A stretch of 64,000 nucleotides of DNA from Rahnella ecdela (GCF_019049625.1 NZ_JAFMOY010000129.1:124001-188000), one strand, 5' to 3'; positions 22,885-32,811 are shown, counted from the stretch's first letter. Translations and numbers: made by a program. Notes: generated by a model not told the origin, from the letters alone.

Positions 22885-22914
22885 ATTTTGATTCGTATTT
22901 TAACGTAGAGTTCC
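22885..22914 (-). promoter_or_regulatory. Sigma-E-like promoter of greA
   Basis: On the minus strand GGAACTC (22908-22914), a 16-bp spacer and TCAAAAT (22885-22891) fit the RpoE pattern GGAACTT-N15/16-TCNAA. E. coli greA has a sigma-E promoter plus a sigma-70 promoter in the same place. Confidence 0.65.
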
Positions 22915-23017
22915 TTGAGGATCATCGTTTACTTTCAGCCACGTTGCGCCTTGGTTCGTAGCATCGTAGTATGGCACCACATTATCCCGCCGTTACCCAG
23001 AGCCTTTACTCAAAATA

Positions 23018-24451
23018 ATGCGTTTTTTACGAATTGTCAGTGGATTAGCATGCGCGTTTGTACTGAATACAAATGCGGCTCAGATCGAAAATTACACAGA
23101 ATATCTGCCTGATGGCACGAATCTGGCTGTGCTGGTACAGAAAATTGGCGCACCTGCGCCTGCTATAGACTATCACGGTACACAAATGGCGCTGCCCGCC
23201 AGTACCATGAAGATTCTGACCGCGCTGGCGGCTTTGCTGCAATTGGGCCCAGATTTTCGTTTCACCACCACACTTGAGACACCGGGTTCTGTTTCCGATG
23301 GCGTATTAAAGGGTGATTTGGTCGCTCGTTTTTCCGGCGATCCTACTTTAAAGCGTCAGAATATTCGGAATATGGTCGCCGTTTTGAAAAAACAGGGCAT
23401 CAAAGAAATCACCGGCGATGTGGTCATCAATACTTCTGTTTTTGCCAGCCATGATAAAGCGCCGGGATGGCCGTGGAACGACATCACCCAATGCTTCAGC
23501 GCTCCGCCGGCAGCGGCCATTGTCGACAGAAACTGTTTCTCAGTCTCGCTTTACAGCGCCCCGAAGCCTGACGAAAACGCCTTTATCCGCGTCGCGTCAT
23601 ACTATCCGGTGCATATGTTCAGCGAAGTTCGCACTCTGGCGAAGGGGTCTCCGGATGCTCAATATTGCGAACTGGACGTCGTACCCGGCGAATACAACCG
23701 TTATACCCTCACCGGTTGCCTGACCCAACGCAGCGAGCCTTTGCCGCTTGCGTTCGCAATTCAGGATGGCGCAAGTTATGCCGGTGCGATTTTGAAAGAT
23801 GAGCTGTTGCAGGCTGATATCCAGATTGATGGCACATTAAAGCGTCAGACTCAGCCGACACCGGCGGGTACCGTTCTGGCACAAACCCAGTCGGCACCTT
23901 TGCATGACCTGTTGCATCAGATGCTGAAAAAATCAGACAACATGATCGCCGATACGGTATTTCGTACTATTGGTCATCAGCGTTTTGGCGTGCCGGGAAC
24001 GTGGCGTGCCGGTTCAGATGCGGTTCGTCAGATTTTACGCCAAAAAGCAGGCGTGGATTTAGGAAACTCGATTCAGGTCGATGGCTCCGGTCTTTCCCGC
24101 CATGATTTGCTGTCACCGGCCACTATGATGCAGGTGCTGCAATATATAGCGCAGCACGATAAAGAGTTAGACTTTATCTCGATGCTGCCATTAGCCGGTC
24201 ATGACGGAACCTTGCAATATCGCGGCGGTCTTCATGAAGCAGGCGTTGACGGAAAAGTGTCTGCGAAAACAGGCTCCTTGTCTGGCGTATATAATCTTGC
24301 AGGCTTTATTACGACAGCCAGCGGGCAGCGAATGGCCTTTGTACAGTTTCTCTCCGGCTATGCGGTTCCGCCTGAAGATCAACGCACGCGACGTGCTCCT
24401 CTGGTGCGCTTCGAAAGCCGTCTCTACAAGGATATCTACCAAAATAATTAA
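23018..24451 (+). CDS. dacB: D-alanyl-D-alanine carboxypeptidase/endopeptidase PBP4
   Basis: 477 aa, E. coli length. Sec signal peptide (1-20, ending NTNA). Class C penicillin-binding protein: SxxK is S62-T-M-K65 in PASTMKI, SxN is KSDN (about 306) and KTG is in SAKTGSLSG (about 417). A large inserted domain between the first two motifs is typical of PBP4. It trims and cleaves peptidoglycan cross-links in the periplasm. Divergent from greA; pmrA begins 20 bp downstream, so part of pmrAB expression may come from dacB. Confidence 0.97.
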   Translation: MRFLRIVSGLACAFVLNTNAAQIENYTEYLPDGTNLAVLVQKIGAPAPAIDYHGTQMALPASTMKILTALAALLQLGPDFRFTTTLETPGSVSDGVLKGDLVARFSGDPTLKRQNIRNMVAVLKKQGIKEITGDVVINTSVFASHDKAPGWPWNDITQCFSAPPAAAIVDRNCFSVSLYSAPKPDENAFIRVASYYPVHMFSEVRTLAKGSPDAQYCELDVVPGEYNRYTLTGCLTQRSEPLPLAFAIQDGASYAGAILKDELLQADIQIDGTLKRQTQPTPAGTVLAQTQSAPLHDLLHQMLKKSDNMIADTVFRTIGHQRFGVPGTWRAGSDAVRQILRQKAGVDLGNSIQVDGSGLSRHDLLSPATMMQVLQYIAQHDKELDFISMLPLAGHDGTLQYRGGLHEAGVDGKVSAKTGSLSGVYNLAGFITTASGQRMAFVQFLSGYAVPPEDQRTRRAPLVRFESRLYKDIYQNN

Positions 24452-24471
24452 CCACGGAGAAGTGCCGGACA

Positions 24472-25134
24472 ATGAAGCTGCTGATAGTTGAGGATGATGA
24501 ACTTTTACGGCAGGGATTGATGCTGGCACTAACCAGTGAAAATTATGCCTGCGACTGCGCTTCTACTGCGGCTGAAGCGCAGAGCCTGATCCAAACGAGT
24601 CAGTACAGTCTGGTGATCCTGGATTTAGGATTGCCAGACAAAGATGGAGCGACGTTGCTGCGCCAGTGGCGACGTCAGAATATTGCTATCCCCGTCCTTA
24701 TCCTCACCGCCCGTGACTCACTGGAAGATCGCGTTGATGGCCTGGATGCTGGTGCCGATGATTATCTGATTAAACCTTTTGCACTGGTAGAATTGCAGGC
24801 CCGTGTCAGGGCGCTTATCCGCCGTTATCAGGGACAAAGCGATAACCAGATTTCAGTAGGTAACCTGAAAATTAACCTGTCTTCGCAGCAGGCTTATATG
24901 GATAACAATCCGGTAGAAGTCACCCCGAAAGAGTTCGCGATTTTATCACGCCTGATGATGCGTGCAGGGCAAACCGTTAACCGGGAGTTGCTTCAGCAGG
25001 ATCTTTACACCTGGCAGGATGATCTTGGTTCTAATACGCTCGAGGTTCATGTGCACAATCTGCGACGTAAGCTCGGTAAAGAAGTCATCCGCACCGTGCG
25101 TGGCATTGGCTACCGGCTGGAAATTCTACAATGA
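24472..25134 (+). CDS. pmrA: Response regulator PmrA/BasR
   Basis: 220 aa OmpR-family regulator. Receiver domain 1-115: acidic pocket EDD (7-9), phospho-acceptor D51 in VILDLGLPDKDG, LTARD and KPFA. Winged-helix DNA-binding domain about 125-218 (VTPKEFAILSRL; LEVHVHNLRRKLG; VRGIGYRL). It pairs with the overlapping kinase. I assign PmrA rather than QseB or another OmpR member from the kinase's periplasmic ExxE motif and from the dacB-pmrAB-obgE order I recall in Yersinia and Serratia. PmrA activates lipid A modification genes under Fe(III), acid or antimicrobial peptide stress. Confidence 0.82.
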   Translation: MKLLIVEDDELLRQGLMLALTSENYACDCASTAAEAQSLIQTSQYSLVILDLGLPDKDGATLLRQWRRQNIAIPVLILTARDSLEDRVDGLDAGADDYLIKPFALVELQARVRALIRRYQGQSDNQISVGNLKINLSSQQAYMDNNPVEVTPKEFAILSRLMMRAGQTVNRELLQQDLYTWQDDLGSNTLEVHVHNLRRKLGKEVIRTVRGIGYRLEILQ

Positions 25135-26222
25135 CCAGTATGCGTCGCCGCCTGCTGGTTATGCTGGCACTGATATTATTCGTCACTCAGCTCACCAGCG
25201 TTTTCTGGCTCTGGCATGAAAGTCAGGAACAGATCAATTTACTGGTTAATGACACGCTTTCTGCAAAAGTGCGAAACGCGCATGTTGAGAGAGAGATTGC
25301 AGAAGCGATCGCGTCGCTCATTGCCCCTTCGTTGCTGATGATGAGCATTACGCTGATTCTGTCCTTCTGGGCGATAAGCTGGATTATTCGTCCGCTGAAT
25401 CAGCTGCAAAAGCGTCTGGAAACACGTTCTGCCGATAACCTCTCGCCCCTGCCACTCAACAGTGAAATTAGGGAAGTCGTTGCGGTCACCAATGCGCTGA
25501 ACCAGCTGTTTTCCCGTCTATCCAGTACCATCCAGCAGGAACGCTTGTTCACTGCCGATGCGGCGCATGAGTTGCGCACTCCTCTGGCTGGCGTACGATT
25601 GCACCTGGAAATCATGCAGAAAAAGGGGGTGGAAGGCAGCGATACACTGATAAGCCGTATCGACCTTCTGATGCACACTATAGAACAATTGCTGATGCTT
25701 GCCCGTGCCGGACAGAATTTTGCGAAAGGTGAATATCAGCAGGTGGATCTGGCCAGTAACGTCATTAAGCCACTCGAGGAAGAGTTACGCGAAATGCTTG
25801 ATGAACGTGGGCAAAAACTGATTATCCGGTTACCCGCTCACGCAGAGATTCAGGGCGACGCGGTACTGCTGCGATTAATGGTGCGAAATCTGGTCGAGAA
25901 TGCCTATCGCTATGCTCCAAAAGACAGTGATATCGCAATCGCTGTGACGGCACAAGATAACGGCTTCCTGATTAAGATTGAAGATGAAGGGCCTGGCATT
26001 GATGAAACGAAAGCCAGCGAACTGACGCAGGCTTTTAAACGCAGCGATCAACGTTATGGCGGTAGCGGCCTGGGGTTGAATATTGTGGTCAGGATTGCGC
26101 ATCTCCACAGTGGCACACTGGCACTGCGTAACCGTAGCGGTATCACCGGGCTCAGCGCGCAATGCTGGTTACCCAATGTGGCATTACAAAGTTCTCTGAC
26201 CCTTGCACCTGACGCCCGTTAA
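25131..26222 (+). CDS. pmrB: Sensor histidine kinase PmrB/BasS
   Basis: 363 aa. Two membrane helices (about 8-27 and 61-83) flank a short 30-residue periplasmic segment containing an ExxE pair (E55, E58), the type of motif that binds Fe(III) in Salmonella PmrB. HAMP follows (84-137). The phospho-acceptor is H146 in AHELRTPL, the N box is LVENAYRYAP, and the G boxes are DEGPGID and GGSGLGLNIV. It overlaps pmrA by 4 bp (ATGA), a coupled pair. A terminator follows at 26255. Confidence 0.82.
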   Translation: MTSMRRRLLVMLALILFVTQLTSVFWLWHESQEQINLLVNDTLSAKVRNAHVEREIAEAIASLIAPSLLMMSITLILSFWAISWIIRPLNQLQKRLETRSADNLSPLPLNSEIREVVAVTNALNQLFSRLSSTIQQERLFTADAAHELRTPLAGVRLHLEIMQKKGVEGSDTLISRIDLLMHTIEQLLMLARAGQNFAKGEYQQVDLASNVIKPLEEELREMLDERGQKLIIRLPAHAEIQGDAVLLRLMVRNLVENAYRYAPKDSDIAIAVTAQDNGFLIKIEDEGPGIDETKASELTQAFKRSDQRYGGSGLGLNIVVRIAHLHSGTLALRNRSGITGLSAQCWLPNVALQSSLTLAPDAR

Positions 26223-26254
26223 GACACGAACTCATCAGCACGCGATTAAAAAGA

Positions 26255-26278
26255 AAGGCTGCCAGAGGCAGCCTTTTT
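26255..26278 (+). terminator. pmrB terminator
   Basis: AAGGCTGCC/GGCAGCCTT stem with loop AGA, followed by TTT, 30 bp past the pmrB stop. The A-rich left flank lets it act on obgE transcripts from the other side as well. Confidence 0.9.
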
Positions 26279-26305
26279 ACAGAGATGAGACGCTAATACA
26301 CGGAA

Positions 26306-27496
<1,191 letters not shown>

Positions 27497-27511
27497 TCAT
27501 TCGCCGGGCAG

Positions 27512-28468
27512 CTAGAGTTTAGCTACCAGGTTTTGCTCTGTCCGACGTGGCCACCATCGATGGCCAATTGCGGAAAACATTGCACCCGCCACCACCACAA
27601 ATGCCCCAAGATAACCAATGAAATTAAGCACTGGTGCAGCAAAAAAGTCAGGCCAGGCAAGTGCCAATAAATCTGAAAATAGCAGGGTAAACAGCGGGGT
27701 CAGTGTCACAAGAGCACTAACCTGAGCCGCCTGCCATCTCGCCATCGCTTCCGCTAAGGCGCCATATCCTACTAAGGTATTCGCGCCGCAAAACAACAGA
27801 CAGGCAAACTGCCAGCCGCTGAGCTGTGAAAGCACCGCCGGGCTGGCCAGCGGGAGCAATGCGATAGAACATAAAGTGTACAGCAAAAACAGGATTTGCG
27901 GTGAAGCCAGTTGACGCAGCAATACCTTTTGCGCCACGCCGTATATCACCCAAACCGTTGCTGCCCCGACGCCAAAAATCACACCCAGGGTGTAATCTGT
28001 CAAACGGGTAAAAATCTCAATCAGGCTGGTATTAAAAAATAATATCAGCCCGAAGATTAACATACTGGCGCCAATGACCTGCGTAACACGCATCCGCTCT
28101 TTCAGGATGATCACGCTGGCCACCATCATACCGACGGGAGAAAGCTGACCGATAACCTGCGAGGCCGTCGGGCTGAGGAATTGCAGGGACGAACTAAAAA
28201 GAACAAAGTTCCCCAGCAATCCGCAGGTAGCGATCAGGACTAAGACCAGCCAGCGCGGCCGGCTAAAAATCGCTTTTGGCGGTAATCTGCGTCTGGCTGC
28301 AAGAATACAACCCAACACAATGGCCGCCATCGAAAACCGATACCAGACCACGGTAAAGGGATCCATCACCACTAAAACCTGCTTCATGGCGATGGGTAAA
28401 GATCCCCAACTCATGGCAGTGACCAGCGCCAACATAATCCCAACAGGGGCCTGCGATTTCGTGTCCAT
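27512..28468 (-). CDS. yhbE: EamA/DMT-family inner-membrane transporter YhbE
   Basis: 318 aa with about ten hydrophobic helices in two EamA halves (for example ALVTAMSWGSLPIAMK near the start and LVTLTPLFTLLFSDLLAL in the second half). Located between rpmA and obgE as in E. coli. The substrate is not known. Confidence 0.92.
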   Translation of the reverse strand: MDTKSQAPVGIMLALVTAMSWGSLPIAMKQVLVVMDPFTVVWYRFSMAAIVLGCILAARRRLPPKAIFSRPRWLVLVLIATCGLLGNFVLFSSSLQFLSPTASQVIGQLSPVGMMVASVIILKERMRVTQVIGASMLIFGLILFFNTSLIEIFTRLTDYTLGVIFGVGAATVWVIYGVAQKVLLRQLASPQILFLLYTLCSIALLPLASPAVLSQLSGWQFACLLFCGANTLVGYGALAEAMARWQAAQVSALVTLTPLFTLLFSDLLALAWPDFFAAPVLNFIGYLGAFVVVAGAMFSAIGHRWWPRRTEQNLVAKL

Positions 28469-28497
28469 ATCCCGCCAGAATGGGCTAACCAGAATGT

Positions 28498-28527
28498 AAA
28501 AAGCCCCGCAACGAATTGCGGGGCTTA
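28498..28527 (-). terminator. rpmA terminator
   Basis: AAGCCCCGCAA/TTGCGGGGCTT stem, followed by TTTTTA in the rplU-rpmA direction, between the ribosomal pair and yhbE. It probably attenuates read-through into yhbE-obgE. Confidence 0.88.
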
Positions 28528-28553
28528 CATCTATTTACTAAGACGAGAAAAAC

Positions 28554-28823
<270 letters not shown>

Positions 28824-28829
28824 CTAATC

Positions 28830-29141
28830 TTAAGCGCTGATGCCGGTGATTTTAACGTCAGTGAACCACTGACGGTGGCCCTGCTGCTTACGATAGTGTT
28901 TACGACGACGAAACTTAACGATTTTGACCTTTTCGCCACGACCGTGAGCAACGACTTCAGCTTTAATTACACCGCCAGCAACTAAAGGCAGGCCGATGTT
29001 GATTTCTTCACCGTTTGCAATCATCAGAACCTGATCGAATTCGATAGCTTCGCCAGTTGCAACGTCCAGCTTCTCCAGACGAATAGTCTGACCTTCGCTG
29101 ACACGGTGTTGTTTACCACCACTTTGGAAAACCGCGTACAT
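28830..29141 (-). CDS. rplU: 50S ribosomal protein L21
   Basis: 103 aa from ATG 29141 ([18 protein letters not shown]), the E. coli length. An upstream in-frame ATG at 29168 is rejected on homology. It contacts 23S rRNA domain I and L20. First gene of the rplU-rpmA pair, with a clear sigma-70 promoter at 29216-29244. Confidence 0.98.
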   Translation of the reverse strand: MYAVFQSGGKQHRVSEGQTIRLEKLDVATGEAIEFDQVLMIANGEEINIGLPLVAGGVIKAEVVAHGRGEKVKIVKFRRRKHYRKQQGHRQWFTDVKITGISA

Positions 29142-29215
29142 ATAAAACTCCGCTTTCCGCGCACTCAACTTTGTATAGTCCAGAGGGCGCTATAAATATT
29201 CACAATAGGGCGCGA

Positions 29216-29244
29216 ATTCTACGCAAAAAATCAGCATAAGACAA
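29216..29244 (-). promoter_or_regulatory. rplU-rpmA sigma-70 promoter
   Basis: TTGTCT (29239-29244) and TAGAAT (29216-29221) on the minus strand are 17 bp apart, followed by a GC-rich CGCGCCC discriminator typical of stringently controlled ribosomal promoters. Confidence 0.78.
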
Positions 29245-29400
29245 GAGCACAATGCCTACAAAAGAAGAAAAAAAGCGCAGTTCTTTCGATAGCATTTATC
29301 TACACTGTTTTTCAAGTACAATCCCCTTTACAGTTAGCGCCATGTGCCAATGTGAGCCAGATCTCATTGCGGTGAAGAGAACAACAGCCGAAAAAACACA

Positions 29401-30372
29401 ATGAACCTAGAACAGATTATTGATCTTACCCAGGACGACATGGCTGCAGTCAACGCATCCATCCTTGAACAGTTGAATTCAGAGGTTTCTCTCATCAATC
29501 AACTGGGATATTACATCATCAGTGGCGGCGGCAAACGTATCCGCCCGATGATAGCAGTACTGGCAGCCAAAGCACTATCTTACGAGGGCGATAAACACGT
29601 AAAAGTCGCCGCTCTGATTGAGTTTATTCACACAGCCACACTCTTACATGACGATGTCGTTGATGAATCTGACATGCGTCGTGGTAAAGCTACGGCGAAT
29701 GCTGCATTTGGTAACGCAGCCAGCGTGCTCGTCGGTGATTTTATTTACACCCGGGCATTTCAGATGATGACAGATCTGGAATCGCTTCCGGTTCTGGCCC
29801 TGATGGCAAAAGCGGTGAACGTGATTGCAGAAGGTGAAGTTCAGCAACTGATTAACTGCAATGACCCGGATATCACCGAAGAAAGCTACATGCAGGTTAT
29901 CTACAGCAAAACTGCACGTCTGTTTGAAGCGGCATCACAATCTTCTGCCATGCTGGCTGGCGGGAATAATGAGCAAATTAAAGCGCTGCAAGATTACGGC
30001 CGTTATCTCGGTACCGCGTTCCAGCTGATTGATGATTTGCTCGACTATGATGCTGATGGCGAAACACTGGGCAAAAATACCGGTGATGATCTCGATGAAG
30101 GGAAACCGACATTGCCGCTTCTTCATGCAATGAAACACGGTAATGCTGAACAATCAGCCATGATCCGAAAAGCTATCGAAGAAGGCAACGGACGTCATTT
30201 ACTGGAACCTGTTCTTGCCGCAATGCATCAGTGGGGCTCACTGACCTATACCCGTCAGCGTGCTGAAGAAGAAGCCGATAAGGCTATACAGGCGCTTCAG
30301 GTTCTTCCTGAATCAGAGTATCGTGCCGCGCTCGAAGGTCTGGCACATATGTCTGTAAAACGCGATTTCTGA
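29401..30372 (+). CDS. ispB: Octaprenyl diphosphate synthase
   Basis: 323 aa, all-alpha trans-prenyltransferase that makes the C40 tail of ubiquinone and menaquinone. The first Asp-rich motif is LLHDDVVDESDMRRG and the second is LIDDLLDYDAD. Divergent from rplU, as in E. coli; a -10-like TACAAT is at 29317-29322. Downstream, instead of continuing to sfsB and murA, the strand meets an opposing Mu-like gene. Confidence 0.97.
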   Translation: MNLEQIIDLTQDDMAAVNASILEQLNSEVSLINQLGYYIISGGGKRIRPMIAVLAAKALSYEGDKHVKVAALIEFIHTATLLHDDVVDESDMRRGKATANAAFGNAASVLVGDFIYTRAFQMMTDLESLPVLALMAKAVNVIAEGEVQQLINCNDPDITEESYMQVIYSKTARLFEAASQSSAMLAGGNNEQIKALQDYGRYLGTAFQLIDDLLDYDADGETLGKNTGDDLDEGKPTLPLLHAMKHGNAEQSAMIRKAIEEGNGRHLLEPVLAAMHQWGSLTYTRQRAEEEADKAIQALQVLPESEYRAALEGLAHMSVKRDF

Positions 30373-30378
30373 TTATAT

Positions 30379-30418
30379 CCCGCCACCTCTGCCTGCTGGC
30401 AGGGCTGGCGGGTATTTT
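30379..30418. terminator. Terminator between ispB and the Mu-like gene
   Basis: Nested stem CCCGCCA/TGGCGGG (30379-30385, 30406-30412) with inner CTGCC/GGCAG, then TATTTTA on the plus strand. It serves ispB and lies only a few bases past the stop of the opposing gene. Confidence 0.75.
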
Positions 30419-30422
30419 ACGA

Positions 30423-30782
30423 TTAAACCTCTTCAGGTTTACGTAACCTGTTAAGCATTTCCGCCACACCTTCCCGCACGATAAAAGAAATCATCGTTTC
30501 TCGTTCCGGTTCTCTCAGTTGTTTATAACTTTCAATCCAAATCGCCAGAGGATCCTGATGAGATGTATAAACATACTCCGCAGAGTGTTCGTTCATGGCG
30601 AGACTCGCCACTGCGCTGCCCGGTAAACTGTCTATGTGATATTCCACCGCCCTGCCCTGTACACCCCGCCTGCGACGCTTGACCCAGCATAATCTGCGCG
30701 CCATTCCATGTACGCCCTGAGTTGATGTTGGAAGGCCTTCTTTTCCGGTCAATTCCTTTGCAGCAAACCACTCTTTTTTCAT
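30423..30782 (-). CDS. Mu repressor/transposase-type DNA-binding domain protein
   Basis: 119 aa from ATG 30782 with AAGGA five bases upstream. Residues 1-55 (KKEWFAAKELTG...GLPTSTQGVHGMARR...GRAVEYHIDSLP) match the winged-helix DNA-binding domain at the N-terminus of phage Mu repressor c and MuA, as judged from remembered family patterns. The remaining 60 residues (WIESYKQLREPERETMISFIVREGV) are helical and resemble the tails of Mu-like repressors. It is too short for a transposase, and no transposase, lysis or head genes are nearby. It faces away from the Ner-like sfsB. Probably a domesticated or remnant phage regulator; targets unknown. Confidence 0.65.
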   Translation of the reverse strand: MKKEWFAAKELTGKEGLPTSTQGVHGMARRLCWVKRRRRGVQGRAVEYHIDSLPGSAVASLAMNEHSAEYVYTSHQDPLAIWIESYKQLREPERETMISFIVREGVAEMLNRLRKPEEV

Positions 30783-31472
30783 AACATTCCTTGTATTTCT
30801 TATATAAAAAATAAGAAAGGTTGTTGTTATACATTCATGACATGAGATTTGTCATGATGTCCTTCCTGGCTAGTGAGCGTTTATTTTAAAGATGGTATTA
30901 ACACGAGTCATTTAGGAATACAGGTATTTAAAGAAAAGAAGATATTCAATTTTTCAGAATGCGTCTACAGATGCTTTTAAAAGTTTCCATGAATTATATT
31001 CATCAAGAGCAGTACAACCCCATAAAAAAGACTTTTTCGGAAAGTTATGAAAGCAAACTTTTTATAGATTGGCATAATTCAAATAAAAATCAATCACAAC
31101 ATAAACTTACAATAAAATCCCTTAAAAAATTACTATTAACCACTTACCAATCAATTACTTTTCGGACATAAAAACCTTTAAACATTATAAATATCGATTT
31201 AATCGCTAGAAATAACAACATTTCAATAACGCATTCTCATTAAACGTTTTCAACAAATTCACTAAAAAACGAGGTTAATCACAAAAAGCAAACTTAAATT
31301 ACTTGTTTGTTTTAATCATAATAAGAATGTATTTTCGAAATAAGAGAATAACTTATTATTCGGAAACATTGATGAGACTAACTAAAATTAGAATAAGCCC
31401 TCGAAGAATATATATTTTATGCGATAGATTTTTATAGCTTCTTATAATTTGTTTAACCCATAAGGAATGATC
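30783..31472. other. AT-rich intergenic region between the Mu-like gene and sfsB
   Basis: About 690 bp, strikingly A+T-rich from roughly 30880 to 31460 compared with about half G+C in the flanking genes. It contains a dyad at 31333-31366. I find no ORF with a ribosome binding site, tRNA or terminator. Low G+C, likely curvature and the flanking phage-type regulators suggest a regulatory or H-NS-bound region of foreign origin. Confidence 0.6.
31333..31366. promoter_or_regulatory. Imperfect palindrome, possible operator upstream of sfsB
   Basis: TTTCGAAATAAG (31333-31344) and CTTATTATTCGGAAA (31352-31366) form an imperfect inverted repeat about 110 bp before sfsB. It is a reasonable candidate operator for one of the two flanking DNA-binding proteins, but nothing proves binding. 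Confidence 0.35.
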
Positions 31473-31745
31473 ATGACAACAAATAATGAAGACTGGCATC
31501 AGGCAGATATCATTGCCGCGCTTCGTAAGAAGGGAACAACACTGGCAGCAGTGTCGCGTTCTGCCGGGCTAAGCTCTTCCACGCTATCAAACGCGCTATC
31601 AAGGCCATGGCCAAAGGGAGAATTGCTGATTGCCAGTGCGCTGGGCATTCATCCGTCGCTCATCTGGCCCAGCCGTTACTTTGATGCGAAGACATTAAAG
31701 ATAATTGAGCGTCGTTGCCGACCGGCTGCTGACCCGCGCACTTAA
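31473..31745 (+). CDS. sfsB: Ner-like DNA-binding protein SfsB (Nlp)
   Basis: 90 aa from ATG 31473, chosen because AAGGA lies six bases upstream; ATG 31467 overlaps that site. It is a lambda-repressor-like helix-turn-helix of the phage Mu Ner family: DWHQADIIAALRKKGTT, then LAAVSRSAGLSSSTLSNAL and IHPSLIWPSRY. The E. coli homologue Nlp/SfsB affects maltose gene expression when overproduced. In E. coli it sits between ispB and ibaG-murA; here it is followed by mdh in the opposite orientation. Confidence 0.9.
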   Translation: MTTNNEDWHQADIIAALRKKGTTLAAVSRSAGLSSSTLSNALSRPWPKGELLIASALGIHPSLIWPSRYFDAKTLKIIERRCRPAADPRT

Positions 31746-31762
31746 ATTCAGAGCTTCAGAAA

Positions 31763-31796
31763 GCAAAAAACCGCCAGAGAGCTCTGGCGGCTTTTA
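31763..31796. terminator. Bidirectional terminator between sfsB and mdh
   Basis: A perfect 10-bp palindromic stem CCGCCAGAGA-GCTCTGGCGG (31771-31790), with AAAAAA on the left and CTTTTA on the right, stops both convergent transcripts. Confidence 0.9.
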
Positions 31797-31805
31797 CTCA
31801 CCGGC

Positions 31806-32744
31806 TTAGTTATTGATGAACTGCTCACCTAACTCGATATCTTTGCGCAGGATATCCAACATTGAGTCCAGAGATTGCTGCTCAAAAGTACTGAGCTTGC
31901 CGATGCTGATAAGCTCGGATATACCTTCTTTACCCAGAAGAACAGGCTGTGCAAAGAAACGGGCATGTTCGCCGTTACCTTCTACGTAAGCACACTCAAC
32001 TACATTGCTTTCACCTTGTAAGGCACGTACGAGAGAAAGTCCGAAGCGTGCTGCTGCCTGTCCCATAGACAACGTGGCAGAACCGCCACCCGCTTTTGCC
32101 TCTACAACTTCCGTACCGGCGTTCTGAATGCGCTTCGTCAGTGCTTCAGTTTCACTGTCGCTGAAAGTGATCCCTGAAAGCTGGGATAATAAAGGAAGGA
32201 TAGTGACACCTGAGTGCCCACCGATAACCGGCACTTCAATGTCTTCAGGCTGTTTGCCCTTGAGCTCAGCAACAAAAGTATTGGAGCGGATGGTGTCCAG
32301 CGTTGTGACACCAAACAGTTTGTTTTTGTCGTATACACCTGCGTTTTTCAGCACTTCCGCCGCAATCGCAACTGTCGTATTGACAGGATTCGTGATGATA
32401 CCGATGCAGGCTTTCGGGCAGGTGCTGGCGACTTGCTGAATAAGATTACGAACGATTCCCGCATTCACGTTGAACAGATCAGACCGATCCATGCCTGGCT
32501 TACGGGCTACCCCGGCAGAAATCAGAACGATATCCGCGCCCACTAAAGCTGGTTTCGCATCTTCACCGCAAAAACCTTTAATCTTGACTGCTGTCGGGAT
32601 ATGACTGAGATCGACAGCGACACCCGGAGTCACCGGAGCGATGTCATATAATGAGAGTTCGGAACCGGAAGGTAGCTGGGTCTTTAGCAGAAGCGCGAGG
32701 GCTTGACCGATACCACCCGCAGCACCGAGAACTGCAACTTTCAT
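31806..32744 (-). CDS. mdh: Malate dehydrogenase (NAD)
   Basis: 312 aa from ATG 32744 ([20 protein letters not shown]), the E. coli length; ATG 32765 would add seven residues not seen in homologues. TCA-cycle enzyme converting malate to oxaloacetate. The glycine-rich NAD fold is at the start; substrate arginines are in [11 protein letters not shown]; the catalytic histidine is in IGGHSG. A CRP site in class II position lies upstream. Divergent from argR as in E. coli. Confidence 0.98.
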   Translation of the reverse strand: MKVAVLGAAGGIGQALALLLKTQLPSGSELSLYDIAPVTPGVAVDLSHIPTAVKIKGFCGEDAKPALVGADIVLISAGVARKPGMDRSDLFNVNAGIVRNLIQQVASTCPKACIGIITNPVNTTVAIAAEVLKNAGVYDKNKLFGVTTLDTIRSNTFVAELKGKQPEDIEVPVIGGHSGVTILPLLSQLSGITFSDSETEALTKRIQNAGTEVVEAKAGGGSATLSMGQAAARFGLSLVRALQGESNVVECAYVEGNGEHARFFAQPVLLGKEGISELISIGKLSTFEQQSLDSMLDILRKDIELGEQFINN

Positions 32745-32768
32745 CCTATACTCCTTTTTTATCATTAA

Positions 32769-32811
32769 CTTATAAGTGTCGTGGAATTATTTTAGTGTGA
32801 CCTTAATCACT
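32769..32811 (-). promoter_or_regulatory. CRP-dependent mdh promoter
   Basis: TGTGA-CCTTAA-TCACT (32796-32811) matches nine of ten conserved CRP bases. On the minus strand a -10-like TATAAG lies at 32769-32774. The implied start near 32762 puts the CRP site centre at about -41.5, the class II position. E. coli mdh is known to respond to cAMP-CRP. Confidence 0.65.

Noticed and set aside
30959-31171. 70-codon ORF on the plus strand in the AT-rich spacer
   Set aside because: No ribosome binding site before the ATG, a composition that simply reflects AT-rich DNA (Asn/Lys/Ile/Leu), and no recognisable domain.
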